From contig JAZTZK010000047.1 in the NCBI GenBank assembly GCA_045637485.1, positions 1 through 48,810 on the forward strand: 48,810 nucleotides of DNA, written 5' to 3'. This document shows positions 8,388 to 17,959 of the stretch, in pieces. The number at the start of each line of letters is the position of its first letter. Within the stretch, counting starts at the first letter, position 1. The translations under genes and the position numbers were made by a program. The DNA is from UBA2862 sp045637485 (lineage in GTDB: Bacteria > Bacillota > Clostridia > Christensenellales > Aristaeellaceae). Below the pieces are notes generated by a model. It did not search any database. It saw only the letters and a program-made list of their open reading frames with translations, and was not told the DNA's origin.

Positions 8388-10160
8388 TATCAGCATCGTC
8401 AGCACATTCATGCCCAGAAGATTCTGATACTGTACCTCCTTGGCAATGCCGTATACCAGCTGAATCCCGGCGTTTTTGCCGTCCTCGTCCATTTTCATGA
8501 CCTTATGGTATTCTGTCGGATCAAACGCAGTGCAATCATCCCTGATGCGCAGAATGACGGCGTCATCCTTATGGACAACCCGAATGTCTGCGCTGTGCTG
8601 CTTCCTGTCCTTTGTAAAGCCGTGTTCCACGATATTCCCCGCCATCTCTTCCATGCAGAGCGAAGCGAAAAAGGCTCTGCGTTCATCGACGCCCCGCGCC
8701 TTGCAGAACGCGTCAATCCGCAGGGAAACGTCGGCCACTTCCTTCATGCTTGTGATGCTGATGTCGATTCGCTCGTCCGGTCCGACGCCTATGCGCTCAG
8801 GAATCGCCATCATATCCTCCAGATTGCGTGGGAACCGTTTCAGATCGATCCACGCGCCAACCAGTATCACAGCCGCGCAGATCACGCCGTTGAGTATGTT
8901 TGAGATGTACAGGCCGTTCATTTTCATCACGGGGATCAGTATGAAGCTGCAGACGACCACCCCGACCATTCCATCGACGATCGGCAGCACCACCGATACA
9001 ATCCGCTTCTCCGCCGCCTGGGCATAGGGGACGTATACCAGGCTCCAGAGCGCCAACGGCATGCACAGGGGCAACAGCCGAAAGCCCATCATAGTATAGT
9101 AGTATATCGGGTCCGACGGATCCCGGTAGAACATTCGGGTCAGCGGCTCCGCCATCAGGACCAATCCGGCCACCATAACGAGCACCACGGCCAGCCCGCG
9201 CGTCATCACGATCCTCATCACATCCACCAGGGACCGCCGATCCTCCTCGCCCATGTAGATCGTGAACAGCATCCGAGTCACGGCTATCATGCCAAAGATC
9301 ACGGGCCAAAACAAGGCCAGGACTGAGTTGGACGCGGCGAAGGAGGATACACCCACGCTGCCAACATACTTCAGAATCAGGAAGTTCACAATCAGGCAGC
9401 GAAACATCTCTACAAAACGGGACAATGCGCCGCTGTAGCCCAGCTTAACGATCTCCGGCGCGTCATGCCATTTGCACCCCTTCAGGGAGAATTTCCACTC
9501 GCTCTTTCCCATGATGTAATACGCAGCCAGTACCGCCAGAAACACCCATTCCGAGAGCGAGGTGCTCAATCCCAATCCGAACGTACCCCAGCGGAAGGTA
9601 ACAATGAATAGCTGATCACCGAGCCAGTTTGCCGCGAAGCATATGATGCTGGCCATCATGGTCCATTTGCGACGGTTCTCCAGGGACAAAAATGAAAACA
9701 ACTGCTGTCCGATGATCAACGCGGGGATGCCCGCGGCCTGGCCGAGGATATAGTCGTTGAGCATTTTCAGATCCGGCTGGGTGTTCACCAGCACATGGGT
9801 CGCGCCCGTATATACGCTCAGCACAAGCAGCACACCGGTCACCAGACCCAGCCCGCCCGCGGTCATCAGCGTCACCGTGAACAAGTGGTTGATCCTGCTC
9901 CGATCCCGGGCAAGGTATCGGCCGTACAGAACCTGCGAACCGCTGACAAACATGATGCTTGCCGCATAGAGGAAGTGGTTCAGGGGGCCAAACAGACCGA
10001 TCGCGCTCATGGCGCTCTGACCGATGTGGTGGCTGGCATACAGGCTGTCTACGATGCCATTCACCGATGTGATGATGAGCAGCAATACCTGATAGGGCAG
10101 GAGTTTAAAAAACAGCCCTGTCAACAGCTTGTATTCCGACGTCTTGCCATTCCTGTTCAT
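8385..10160 (-). CDS. MATE-family transporter fused to an RsbW-like ATPase domain
   Basis: Residues 1-450 form a MATE/MOP-type transporter with about twelve membrane segments. Residues 470-591 resemble HATPase_c_2 anti-sigma kinases of the RsbW/SpoIIAB type: an N-box MEEMAGNIVEHGF, a G1-like box IRDDCTAFDP, and a final GIQLVYGIAKEVQY segment. MATE proteins export drugs or cations; RsbW-type domains phosphorylate or bind small regulatory partners. No anti-sigma antagonist or sigma gene is adjacent. The join is continuous, with no internal ribosome-binding site. The ATG at 10160 has only a weak GAGGGT upstream. Substrate and signalling partner are unknown. Confidence 0.85.
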   Translation of the reverse strand: MNRNGKTSEYKLLTGLFFKLLPYQVLLLIITSVNGIVDSLYASHHIGQSAMSAIGLFGPLNHFLYAASIMFVSGSQVLYGRYLARDRSRINHLFTVTLMTAGGLGLVTGVLLVLSVYTGATHVLVNTQPDLKMLNDYILGQAAGIPALIIGQQLFSFLSLENRRKWTMMASIICFAANWLGDQLFIVTFRWGTFGLGLSTSLSEWVFLAVLAAYYIMGKSEWKFSLKGCKWHDAPEIVKLGYSGALSRFVEMFRCLIVNFLILKYVGSVGVSSFAASNSVLALFWPVIFGMIAVTRMLFTIYMGEEDRRSLVDVMRIVMTRGLAVVLVMVAGLVLMAEPLTRMFYRDPSDPIYYYTMMGFRLLPLCMPLALWSLVYVPYAQAAEKRIVSVVLPIVDGMVGVVVCSFILIPVMKMNGLYISNILNGVICAAVILVGAWIDLKRFPRNLEDMMAIPERIGVGPDERIDISITSMKEVADVSLRIDAFCKARGVDERRAFFASLCMEEMAGNIVEHGFTKDRKQHSADIRVVHKDDAVILRIRDDCTAFDPTEYHKVMKMDEDGKNAGIQLVYGIAKEVQYQNLLGMNVLTMLI

Positions 10161-10263
10161 GCAATTCTACCCTCTATTTCCTGTCGCCTGTCGTATGTCG
10201 ATTTACTGAAATCCTCATCCCATCAATGGCCTATTAGGGCCCTGGACTGTCTGATTCCATTGG

Positions 10264-10905
10264 TCAGCCGATTTCCTGCCGAATCTTCTGCGCCATGGCC
10301 TCACCGAGGCGCAGGTGGCCCTGCGCGGTCATGTGCACGGCATCCAGCGGCGACACCTCGGCATAGGGCACGGCATCGAAGAAATCGCAGCGCATCAGCT
10401 TCGATATGCGCCGAAGCTCCCTGGACAGGCCTGCGGATACGGCGATGGCCTGCTCCCCAAAGCATTCCGCATGACGGGTCTGCATCAGGTTGTCCAGGAT
10501 TTGGGGCGGCGCGGCGATGATGATGTGGGCGGTCTCCCCCGCCTCGTTCACTGCGTACTGCTTGGCCACGCGAACCAACTGCATCATGCTCTGACCGATG
10601 GTCATCGGCGTCATGCCGAAGCGCACCTTGGTGTCGTTGCTGCCCAGCATAATGATGACCGCGTCCAACGGGTTGTGGGACATCAGGCAGGGCGGCAGAT
10701 ACTGGACGCCGCTCTTGAAGCCACCCTCCACAGGGTCGTCAAAGACGCAGGTCCGCCCATTGAAGCCCTCCTCGATCACGGCGTAGCCGGTCCCCAGGAG
10801 CGCCTGCATTCGCATGGGCCAGCGGGTATGCTCGTCATAGCGCCCGCCGGTGGGAATATAGCCGTAGGTATTTGAATCGCCATAGCACAGTATGCGCCTT
10901 TGCAA
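10264..10905 (-). CDS. SGNH/GDSL-family hydrolase
   Basis: Predicted cytoplasmic esterase or lipase-fold hydrolase of 213 residues. All four SGNH blocks are visible: block I GDSNTYG with the nucleophile Ser near residue 10, block II Gly in GFNGRT, block III GSND, and block V DAVH with the catalytic Asp/His pair. It most resembles the arylesterase-like subgroup. The start is TTG with AAGGAGA eight bases upstream. It lies 27 bp after the upstream minus-strand gene and is probably the fourth gene of the cdaA transcript. The substrate cannot be told from sequence. Confidence 0.88.
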   Translation of the reverse strand: MQRRILCYGDSNTYGYIPTGGRYDEHTRWPMRMQALLGTGYAVIEEGFNGRTCVFDDPVEGGFKSGVQYLPPCLMSHNPLDAVIIMLGSNDTKVRFGMTPMTIGQSMMQLVRVAKQYAVNEAGETAHIIIAAPPQILDNLMQTRHAECFGEQAIAVSAGLSRELRRISKLMRCDFFDAVPYAEVSPLDAVHMTAQGHLRLGEAMAQKIRQEIG

Positions 10906-10932
10906 TGCCGTTCTCTCCTTTTTATGCTTCGC

Positions 10933-11658
10933 TTATCGCCGTCTGCGGCGCGGTTTGCGCTCAGCCTGCTCCGGTCGGTTGAACTCATCAAACACGGGCA
11001 GGTTGGAGACGTTGAACACCTCGTCTTCATAGCTGTCGGAAACATCCCGCTTTTTGAGTTGGGTGGCGAATATGTTTTCCGGTCTGTGGACGCGCTCCTC
11101 CTGGCCCTTAACGCCGTTTTTCTCGCTCTGCGCGCCAGAATTCTTGTCCGCCGCCCTTTCAGAATCGCTCAGGTGCCGCTTGACCTTGGTTCCCTCCGGA
11201 CGCCGCCTGGACGTCGGCGCTCTCCCTTTGGACGCCGTCGGACGCTTTTTCGCTCCGGAAGGCTGGTTTGCAGGCTTGCGGGCCTCCTGTCGCTTGACCA
11301 CGGTGCTGGCGACCACATAGTCGTGCTCATCCCAGTTGGAGGCCAGGTCGCCCTCCCAGTCGTCAGCCCGATCGATATCGGCATTGATGAAAAACCGGTC
11401 GTCATTGACGATGACGCGCTCCTTGCGGAACCAGACCCAGTAGGGCCGCCACCGGATCAGCCAGATCAGCCGGTCCAGCACGAGGCCCAGGACCAGGAAA
11501 AAGATCAGCAGCTTTGACCAGTTGTCGGCCAGCCACACCAGCGGCGAACCGCTTGCGCTGCCCGCCAGGTTGAACAGCCTGAGCACCCAATTCGCAATCC
11601 CCTTCAGCCATCCCAGCATCAGGTCCACGATCGCGTTGGAATATCCACTGATTGTCAT
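10933..11658 (-). CDS. Membrane protein with long basic disordered tail, unknown function
   Basis: I do not recognise a family. The 241-residue product has an amphipathic or membrane N-terminus (about 8-30), a clear membrane helix (LLIFFLVLGLVLDRLIWLI, about 49-67), then WRPYWVWFRKER and a compact acidic stretch. A Lys/Arg/Ser-rich tail of about 120 residues, probably disordered, ends in RKPRRRRR. GGGAGGT lies 13 bases before the ATG, a long spacing. It is downstream of cdaR in the place where glmM often lies, suggesting an envelope role, but that is inference. Confidence 0.75.
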   Translation of the reverse strand: MTISGYSNAIVDLMLGWLKGIANWVLRLFNLAGSASGSPLVWLADNWSKLLIFFLVLGLVLDRLIWLIRWRPYWVWFRKERVIVNDDRFFINADIDRADDWEGDLASNWDEHDYVVASTVVKRQEARKPANQPSGAKKRPTASKGRAPTSRRRPEGTKVKRHLSDSERAADKNSGAQSEKNGVKGQEERVHRPENIFATQLKKRDVSDSYEDEVFNVSNLPVFDEFNRPEQAERKPRRRRR

Positions 11659-11689
11659 ATACTATCCATCGACCTCCCGGCCGTCGCCG

Positions 11690-13072
11690 TCATTCGTCAT
11701 TTTCGGCCGCGTCAACGTCGGACTCGGATTCGTTCTCCGTCGCCTCGTCGGCTTCATCCTCTTCGTTGTAGCTGATGTCGGTCAGCGTGACGGAAGCCGC
11801 CTCGCTCATGATTGTGAAGCCCTCGTATGCCTCCTCGTCGACCTTCGGCGAGAGTATATAATAACCCTCTTCGAGCCCCTTCAGGTCCACGCTGACGGTC
11901 ACACCCTCTTCACGCAGCTGCTCAACGGCACTGCGCGGGCCGGTCACCTCCACGCCGAGCTGATCATAGCTGGCGATCAGGTTTTCTGCCTTTCCTGTAA
12001 AAATGACCCTGACGTTGTCGATGTATTCCTGGACCGTCTCCTCGGTGATGGTCACGTTCACATACACCTGCTCGCTGGATACATTTTTGAAGTCTGACAG
12101 CTGTGTCACCGTCGACTTTGCGGACAGGCTCTGCGTCGCGCCCTCCACCGATACCGGTTCGATCACCAGCTGATCCAGGCTGTCCAGCAGCTCCCGATCG
12201 GCGGCCACCTGTATGCTCTGGGGCTGTATCGTCACCGATTGCACCTCGAAGCCCTCCGCCGGAACGCCGATGATGATGCTCTGCAGGTCCGTGGAGACGG
12301 GAATATCCCGGCAGGGATAGATGTCCACGCTGACGGAGATCGACGATGTGGAGCAATTCAGCATGTCCTGGGGAATCTCGTTTCCCGCTGCGTCCAGCAG
12401 CACATAGGGACGCGCCGTAACGGTGGAATCGGTCATGCCTCTCACATCCGCCACCACGCGGGCTGAGGTGATGCTCTGCACCACCGAAGCCGCGCCGGAA
12501 ATCGTAAGCATCGAAGGATTGCTGCGGCTGATATTGTACCAGTATCCTTCCCTCTCGCCTTCGATGGCGGAATTCACCGCCACATTTCGGGAATCCAGGT
12601 TTTCGAAGGTCAGCGTCAGTGTCGCGGGGTTGATGCCGCGCACACGGCCATAGCTGGACGTGGCCCGCAGCGGCACCTCCTGCGTGCCGACGGCGCGTAC
12701 GCTGGACAGGTCCAGCGCCACCTGTACGTTGTCGGCGGATACCCTGGAATAGTCCGCCTGGGGCGCTTCCACGGTAACCGTGATGCCGGACAGCGCCTCC
12801 TCGGGGCTTTCCGCCAGGGCCAGCTTGTTGTCTGAGAGGGTTGAAAGGCCGCTGACGGTGCCCGTCAAATTGTAAATCGTCTTGTTGCGGGTGATCGAGC
12901 TGTTGGTCGCAATCACGTAGTTCCACAGCAGTATGGCCAGCAGCAGCGACAGCAGCTTGTACCCCAGATTGTTTGAAATCGAGCCGATGATCCAGCGAAT
13001 AGGACCGGGCGAATTCCTGTAGAAGCTGCTTGCGAACAGCTTTTCGCGCAGTTGGATCAGTTTATTCTTCAT
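11690..13072 (-). CDS. cdaR: YbbR-domain protein CdaR, regulator of CdaA
   Basis: Membrane-anchored extracytoplasmic protein that modulates the c-di-AMP synthase CdaA. The 460-residue product has one N-terminal membrane helix (about 36-54), then several repeats of the roughly 80-residue YbbR beta fold, with a very acidic C-terminus (about 435-460). It overlaps the end of cdaA by 11 bp, so the two are translationally coupled. The cdaA-cdaR pair is standard in Firmicutes, but glmM, usually third, is absent here. Confidence 0.92.
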   Translation of the reverse strand: MKNKLIQLREKLFASSFYRNSPGPIRWIIGSISNNLGYKLLSLLLAILLWNYVIATNSSITRNKTIYNLTGTVSGLSTLSDNKLALAESPEEALSGITVTVEAPQADYSRVSADNVQVALDLSSVRAVGTQEVPLRATSSYGRVRGINPATLTLTFENLDSRNVAVNSAIEGEREGYWYNISRSNPSMLTISGAASVVQSITSARVVADVRGMTDSTVTARPYVLLDAAGNEIPQDMLNCSTSSISVSVDIYPCRDIPVSTDLQSIIIGVPAEGFEVQSVTIQPQSIQVAADRELLDSLDQLVIEPVSVEGATQSLSAKSTVTQLSDFKNVSSEQVYVNVTITEETVQEYIDNVRVIFTGKAENLIASYDQLGVEVTGPRSAVEQLREEGVTVSVDLKGLEEGYYILSPKVDEEAYEGFTIMSEAASVTLTDISYNEEDEADEATENESESDVDAAENDE

Positions 13073-13940
13073 CTTCCTGTTCCTCCCTGCGCGCCGCGCT
13101 CAGCCAGGAATACATATTCCGCTCCGGCGTAAAGAGCTCTGTCAGCAATATGTTCAGCGAACGCGCATCCAGATGGCGGGTGAGTCTGCCCTCCCTGGCC
13201 ATGGAGATGATGCCCGTCTCCTCCGACACGATCAGCGATACCGCGTCCGTGGTTTCGGTGATGCCGATGGCCGCCCGATGGCGCGTGCCCAGGTCCTTGC
13301 TGATAGAGGGATCGGAGGACAGCGGCAGTATGCAGGCCGCGGCGTTGATGCGCCGGTTGCGTATGATCATCGCACCGTCGTGCAGCGGCGTGTTGGGTTC
13401 AAATATATTTTCGATCAGCGGCGCCGATATCTCCGCGTCCACCCGGGTACCCGTTTCTATGACGTCGCCCAGGCCTGTCACGCGCTCGACGACGATCAGC
13501 GCGCCGATTTTCTTGCGGGCCATGTCGTTCATCGCCCGCACGATTTCCGTCACCGGCTTTTCTACCTGTTCGGCCTCCTCCCGCCTGCCTATCGGGCCGA
13601 ACATCCTGCGCATGAGCCTTGAACGACCGATCTGATCCAGTCCGCGCCTGAATTCGGGCTGGAACAGTATGACCAGCACCAGCAGGCCCATACTGATGAT
13701 CTGATTGAGCAGCCAGGAGACCGCGTTGAAGCGCAGTACGCTGGCAATCCACGCCATGATCAGCACCACGGCGATGCCCTTGAACAGCGAATTCGACCGG
13801 GTATGTATGACCAGCTTGATCATATTGTATATCAAAACAGCCAGTATGGCCACGTCAACGATATTGCGCCAATCCGGATGCTCGAAGAGATTGGTAAACA
13901 GCGCGCCGATGGAAGTGAATATCTCACGAATCTGCACCAT
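13062..13940 (-). CDS. cdaA: Diadenylate cyclase CdaA (c-di-AMP synthase)
   Basis: Makes c-di-AMP from two ATP; the messenger controls potassium and osmolyte balance and wall homeostasis. The 292-residue product has three N-terminal membrane helices (about 30-95) and the DAC domain with the catalytic DGA motif near residue 187 and RHR near 219. The ATG at 13940 is chosen because GGAGGTG lies about seven bases upstream; the frame opens 33 bases earlier without a site. A minus-strand promoter lies just upstream. It heads cdaA-cdaR and probably two further genes. Confidence 0.95.
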   Translation of the reverse strand: MVQIREIFTSIGALFTNLFEHPDWRNIVDVAILAVLIYNMIKLVIHTRSNSLFKGIAVVLIMAWIASVLRFNAVSWLLNQIISMGLLVLVILFQPEFRRGLDQIGRSRLMRRMFGPIGRREEAEQVEKPVTEIVRAMNDMARKKIGALIVVERVTGLGDVIETGTRVDAEISAPLIENIFEPNTPLHDGAMIIRNRRINAAACILPLSSDPSISKDLGTRHRAAIGITETTDAVSLIVSEETGIISMAREGRLTRHLDARSLNILLTELFTPERNMYSWLSAARREEQEDEE

Positions 13941-13977
13941 GTTTGCCACCTCCGTCATTCTACATTTCACCACGTTT

Positions 13978-14005
13978 ATTATAATACAAAACCGTTAAAA
14001 TCCAA
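13978..14005 (-). promoter_or_regulatory. Sigma-A type promoter for cdaA
   Basis: On the minus strand, TTGGAT (14000-14005) and TATAAT (13978-13983) are separated by 16 bp, about 37 bp before the cdaA start. Confidence 0.65.
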
Positions 14006-14136
14006 TGTGTTTTCGAAAATTGAATTCAAAAAAAATATGGCGTCTCGCACGGGAACGCGAGCGACTGAAACAGCGGTCGCAGTGGTCCCGCCCCGGCCAT
14101 CAACGACGGATTTCGCCCTTTTTCTGTCACAAACGA

Positions 14137-14165
14137 TTGCTTATTGGTGGCGGATGTGCTATACT
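14137..14165 (+). promoter_or_regulatory. Sigma-A type promoter for the gene at 14200
   Basis: TTGCTT (14137-14142), a 17-bp spacer and TATACT (14160-14165) lie 34 bp before the ATG. It is divergent from the cdaA promoter. Confidence 0.65.
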
Positions 14166-14199
14166 GCAAACGGGGAATTATGCAATTAAGGGGATCGAA

Positions 14200-15327
14200 A
14201 TGATTGAAATTAGAGAGGTAACGAACAAGCGGCAGCTCAGGCAGTTTGTGAACTACCCGAATATACTGTACAGGGATGTGCCCCAGTACATCCCGCCAAT
14301 GATCGCCGATGACCTGGCAGACTGGGACCCAAAGAAAAATCCTGCCTTCTCTTATTGCGACGCGAAGTGCTGGCTCGCCCTTCGGGAGGGAAAGGTCGTG
14401 GGGCGCATCGGCGCGATCCACAACCGCAGGGCCAATGAAAAATGGGGCGCCCGGCGCATGCGCTTTACCCAGGTTGACTTTATAGATGATGAGGCGGTTT
14501 CCGCCGCCCTCTTCAAAACCGTCGAGGATTACGCCCGGCAGATGGGCTGCAGCGAGATCCACGGACCCCTGGGCTTTACCGACCTGGACCGGGAGGGCAT
14601 GCTGGTGGAGGGCTTTGACCGCCGCGGCATGTTTATCACCTGCTACAACCACCCCTACTACATCGATCACCTGACCCGACTGGGCTACGTGAAGGATGTG
14701 GACTGGGTGGAGCTGCTGATCGACGTGCCCTATGACGAGCATACCTGCACCCGCATGGACAAGCTGGCCGAGCGCGTGAAGCGCTTTTACAGCCTGCATG
14801 TAGCGGAGGTGAATTCCCGTCGCGCGTACAGACCTCTGGTGGAAAAGGTGTTTCATCTGGTCAATACCGCCTATGACCACCTCTACGGCACGGTATTGCT
14901 GGATGAAAAGCAGATCCGGCGCTACGCCAACAGGTTCATTCCCCTCATCAACCCCGACCTGACCTGCTTCGTGCTGGACGAACAGGATGACCTTGTGGGC
15001 TTTGGCGTATCCGCGCCCAGCATGGCCGACGCGCTGAAGAGGAGCCATGGCCGCCTGTTTCCCCTGGGCTGGATTCGTGCGCTGCGCGCGCTGAGGTCGA
15101 ACGACACCCTCGATCTGTTCCTGATCGCGCTGAAGCGTGAATATCAGGACAAGGCCGTCAATGCCATCATCATGAACCATATCCTGAAGGGCTGTCACAG
15201 AATGGGCATCACAAAGGCCGAGACCGGACCTCAGCTGGAGACCAACCATAGGGTGCAGAGCCAATGGAACTTCTTCAAGACCGAGCAGCACAAGCGTCGG
15301 CGGTGCTTCATCAAGGCATTGGAATAA
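14200..15327 (+). CDS. Acyl-CoA N-acyltransferase-fold (GNAT-like) protein
   Basis: A 375-residue protein resembling a widespread family of large GNAT-fold proteins. The N-terminal half has a GNAT-like core (VGRIGAIHNRRANE near 70; GPLGFTDLDREGMLVEGFD near 125), and the C-terminal half a second acyltransferase-like region ending IMNHILKGCHRMGITKAETG. Catalysis and substrate are not predictable. The ATG at 14200 has AAGGGG seven bases upstream; the frame is open earlier, but that stretch holds the promoter. It appears monocistronic, ahead of a separate trpS promoter. Confidence 0.7.
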   Translation: MIEIREVTNKRQLRQFVNYPNILYRDVPQYIPPMIADDLADWDPKKNPAFSYCDAKCWLALREGKVVGRIGAIHNRRANEKWGARRMRFTQVDFIDDEAVSAALFKTVEDYARQMGCSEIHGPLGFTDLDREGMLVEGFDRRGMFITCYNHPYYIDHLTRLGYVKDVDWVELLIDVPYDEHTCTRMDKLAERVKRFYSLHVAEVNSRRAYRPLVEKVFHLVNTAYDHLYGTVLLDEKQIRRYANRFIPLINPDLTCFVLDEQDDLVGFGVSAPSMADALKRSHGRLFPLGWIRALRALRSNDTLDLFLIALKREYQDKAVNAIIMNHILKGCHRMGITKAETGPQLETNHRVQSQWNFFKTEQHKRRRCFIKALE

Positions 15328-15435
15328 GCACGGCCCTTTTTACTTAATTCTGGTAATACGCGCAATGCAGGTGGCCGTTCCTCTATAACCAGGCTGAACA
15401 CATTGTGCAGTCGGAAATGTATAATAGATATGTGA

Positions 15436-15464
15436 TTGACGGTTATTTTATCTCATGCTATAAT
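15436..15464 (+). promoter_or_regulatory. Strong sigma-A promoter for trpS
   Basis: TTGACG (15436-15441), exactly 17 bp, TATAAT (15459-15464), 41 bp before the trpS ATG. The short leader leaves no room for a T-box riboswitch, so trpS is probably not under tRNA-sensing control. Confidence 0.85.
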
Positions 15465-15505
15465 GGCTCAAATCACACTTTGTGCGGACTTATGGAGGTA
15501 TTTCA

Positions 15506-16516
15506 ATGGAACAGCAAGTTCAGAAGAAGCGTATCTTTTCCGGCATACAGCCCACAGGCAACCTGACCCTGGGCAATTACATCGGCGCGCTGCGCAACTT
15601 CGGCCTGCTCCAGGACGAATACGATTGCCTGTATTCCATCGTGGACCTGCACGCGCTGACGGTGCGCCAGAACCCGGCGGAGCTGCGCAAGGCCTGCCTG
15701 CGCACGATGGCCATCTTCCTGGCCAGCGGACTTGACCCGGAGAAGAACATCATCTATTTCCAGAGCCAGGTTCCCGCCCACGCGGAGCTGGGCTGGATAC
15801 TGAACTGCTTCACCTACATGGGCGAGATGTCCCGCATGACCCAGTTCAAGGACAAGTCTGCCAAACATGCCGACAACATCAACTGCGGCCTGTTCACCTA
15901 TCCCGTGCTGATGGCCTCGGATATCCTGCTGTACCAGACCGACCTGGTACCCATCGGCGCGGACCAGAAGCAGCACCTGGAGATCTGCCGCGACATCGCC
16001 GAACGCTTCAACGGCATATACGGCGACGTGTTCACCATTCCCGAGGGCTACTTCCCCAAGGTCGGCGCGCGGGTGATGTCCCTCCAGGAGCCCACCCGCA
16101 AGATGTCCAAATCCGACCCGGAGGAGACCTACATCGCCATACTCGACAAGCCCGATGTGATCCGCAAAAAGATTCGCCGGGCGGTGACGGACTGCGACAG
16201 CAGCATTCGCTTCGACCCCGAGGAAAAGCCCGGCGTGGCCAACCTGATGAGCATCATGTCCGCCCTGACCGGCAGGGGCATGGACGACATCGCCGCCGAA
16301 TACGACGGTCAGGGCTACGGAAGGTTCAAGGATGCCGTGGCCGATAGCGTGATCGCGGTGCTGGAGCCCATACAGGCCGAATATGAGCGCATCAGTGCCG
16401 ACAAGGCCTACCTCCAGCAGGTGATGAATTCCGGTCGGGACCGGGCCTCCGCCATCGCCCACCGCACGATGCTGAAGGTTCGCAAGAAGCTGGGCATCGC
16501 GCCCTGGAAGCTGTAA
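15506..16516 (+). CDS. trpS: Tryptophanyl-tRNA synthetase
   Basis: Class I aminoacyl-tRNA synthetase charging tRNA-Trp. The 336-residue product is normal length. It has the HIGH-equivalent region PTGNLTLGNYIG at about 17-28 and KMSKS at about 203-207 (RKMSKSDPEETYI). GGAGGT lies six bases before the ATG. It begins a run of plus-strand RNA and translation genes reaching rsmI. Confidence 0.96.
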   Translation: MEQQVQKKRIFSGIQPTGNLTLGNYIGALRNFGLLQDEYDCLYSIVDLHALTVRQNPAELRKACLRTMAIFLASGLDPEKNIIYFQSQVPAHAELGWILNCFTYMGEMSRMTQFKDKSAKHADNINCGLFTYPVLMASDILLYQTDLVPIGADQKQHLEICRDIAERFNGIYGDVFTIPEGYFPKVGARVMSLQEPTRKMSKSDPEETYIAILDKPDVIRKKIRRAVTDCDSSIRFDPEEKPGVANLMSIMSALTGRGMDDIAAEYDGQGYGRFKDAVADSVIAVLEPIQAEYERISADKAYLQQVMNSGRDRASAIAHRTMLKVRKKLGIAPWKL

Positions 16517-16537
16517 TCCGAAATGATTGAGGAGAAC

Positions 16538-17481
<944 letters not shown>

Positions 17482-17485
<4 letters not shown>

Positions 17486-17946
17486 CCATACTGGACTACG
17501 AAGCGTTGGACAAAGCCCGCCGGGACCAATGGCGCGACCGCATCGCCGCGCAAGCCTGGTCCGCCGCCGGCTTCCTCGCCAATATACTGGCCGGGAAGCG
17601 TTTTTACGATTTTCTGGGCGAAGACGCCCATCTGCTGCTGTGCGTGGATGGCGATTCCCTGATGGGATTCTGTACCTATGCTCACAAGGACGAAATCCCC
17701 GCGCCGGGGCTCTTCCCGTGGATCGGCTTTGTTTACATTGCCCCGGAATATCGCGGAAACCGGCTGTCCGGCAGTCTCATCGACCATGCCTGTATACTCG
17801 CGCGGCGCGACGGCCACCGGCGCGTCTTCCTCTCCACCGATCACGTAGGGCTTTATGAGAAATACGGTTTCGAATACTTGATGCATATGCCCAATTACCA
17901 CGGAAGCCCATGCCGGGTTTACGCCCGGGAGCTATACCAATACTGA
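17482..17946 (+). CDS. GNAT-family N-acetyltransferase
   Basis: A 154-residue acetyltransferase of unknown substrate. The acetyl-CoA site is visible as IGFVYIAPEYRGNRLSGSLI (about 87-106), matching the V-x-P-x-[YF]-R-G-x-x-[IL]-G-x-x-L pattern with some deviation, followed by LSTDHVGLYEKYGFEY, the typical C-terminal strand and helix. It overlaps rsmH by four bases (ATGA), so it is translated from the same transcript. Confidence 0.85.
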
Positions 17947-17959
17947 CAGGGGTGTCTGT

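Noticed and set aside
15328..15505. Possible T-box riboswitch before trpS
   Set aside because: The promoter lies only 41 bp from the start and no T-box consensus or antiterminator is present.
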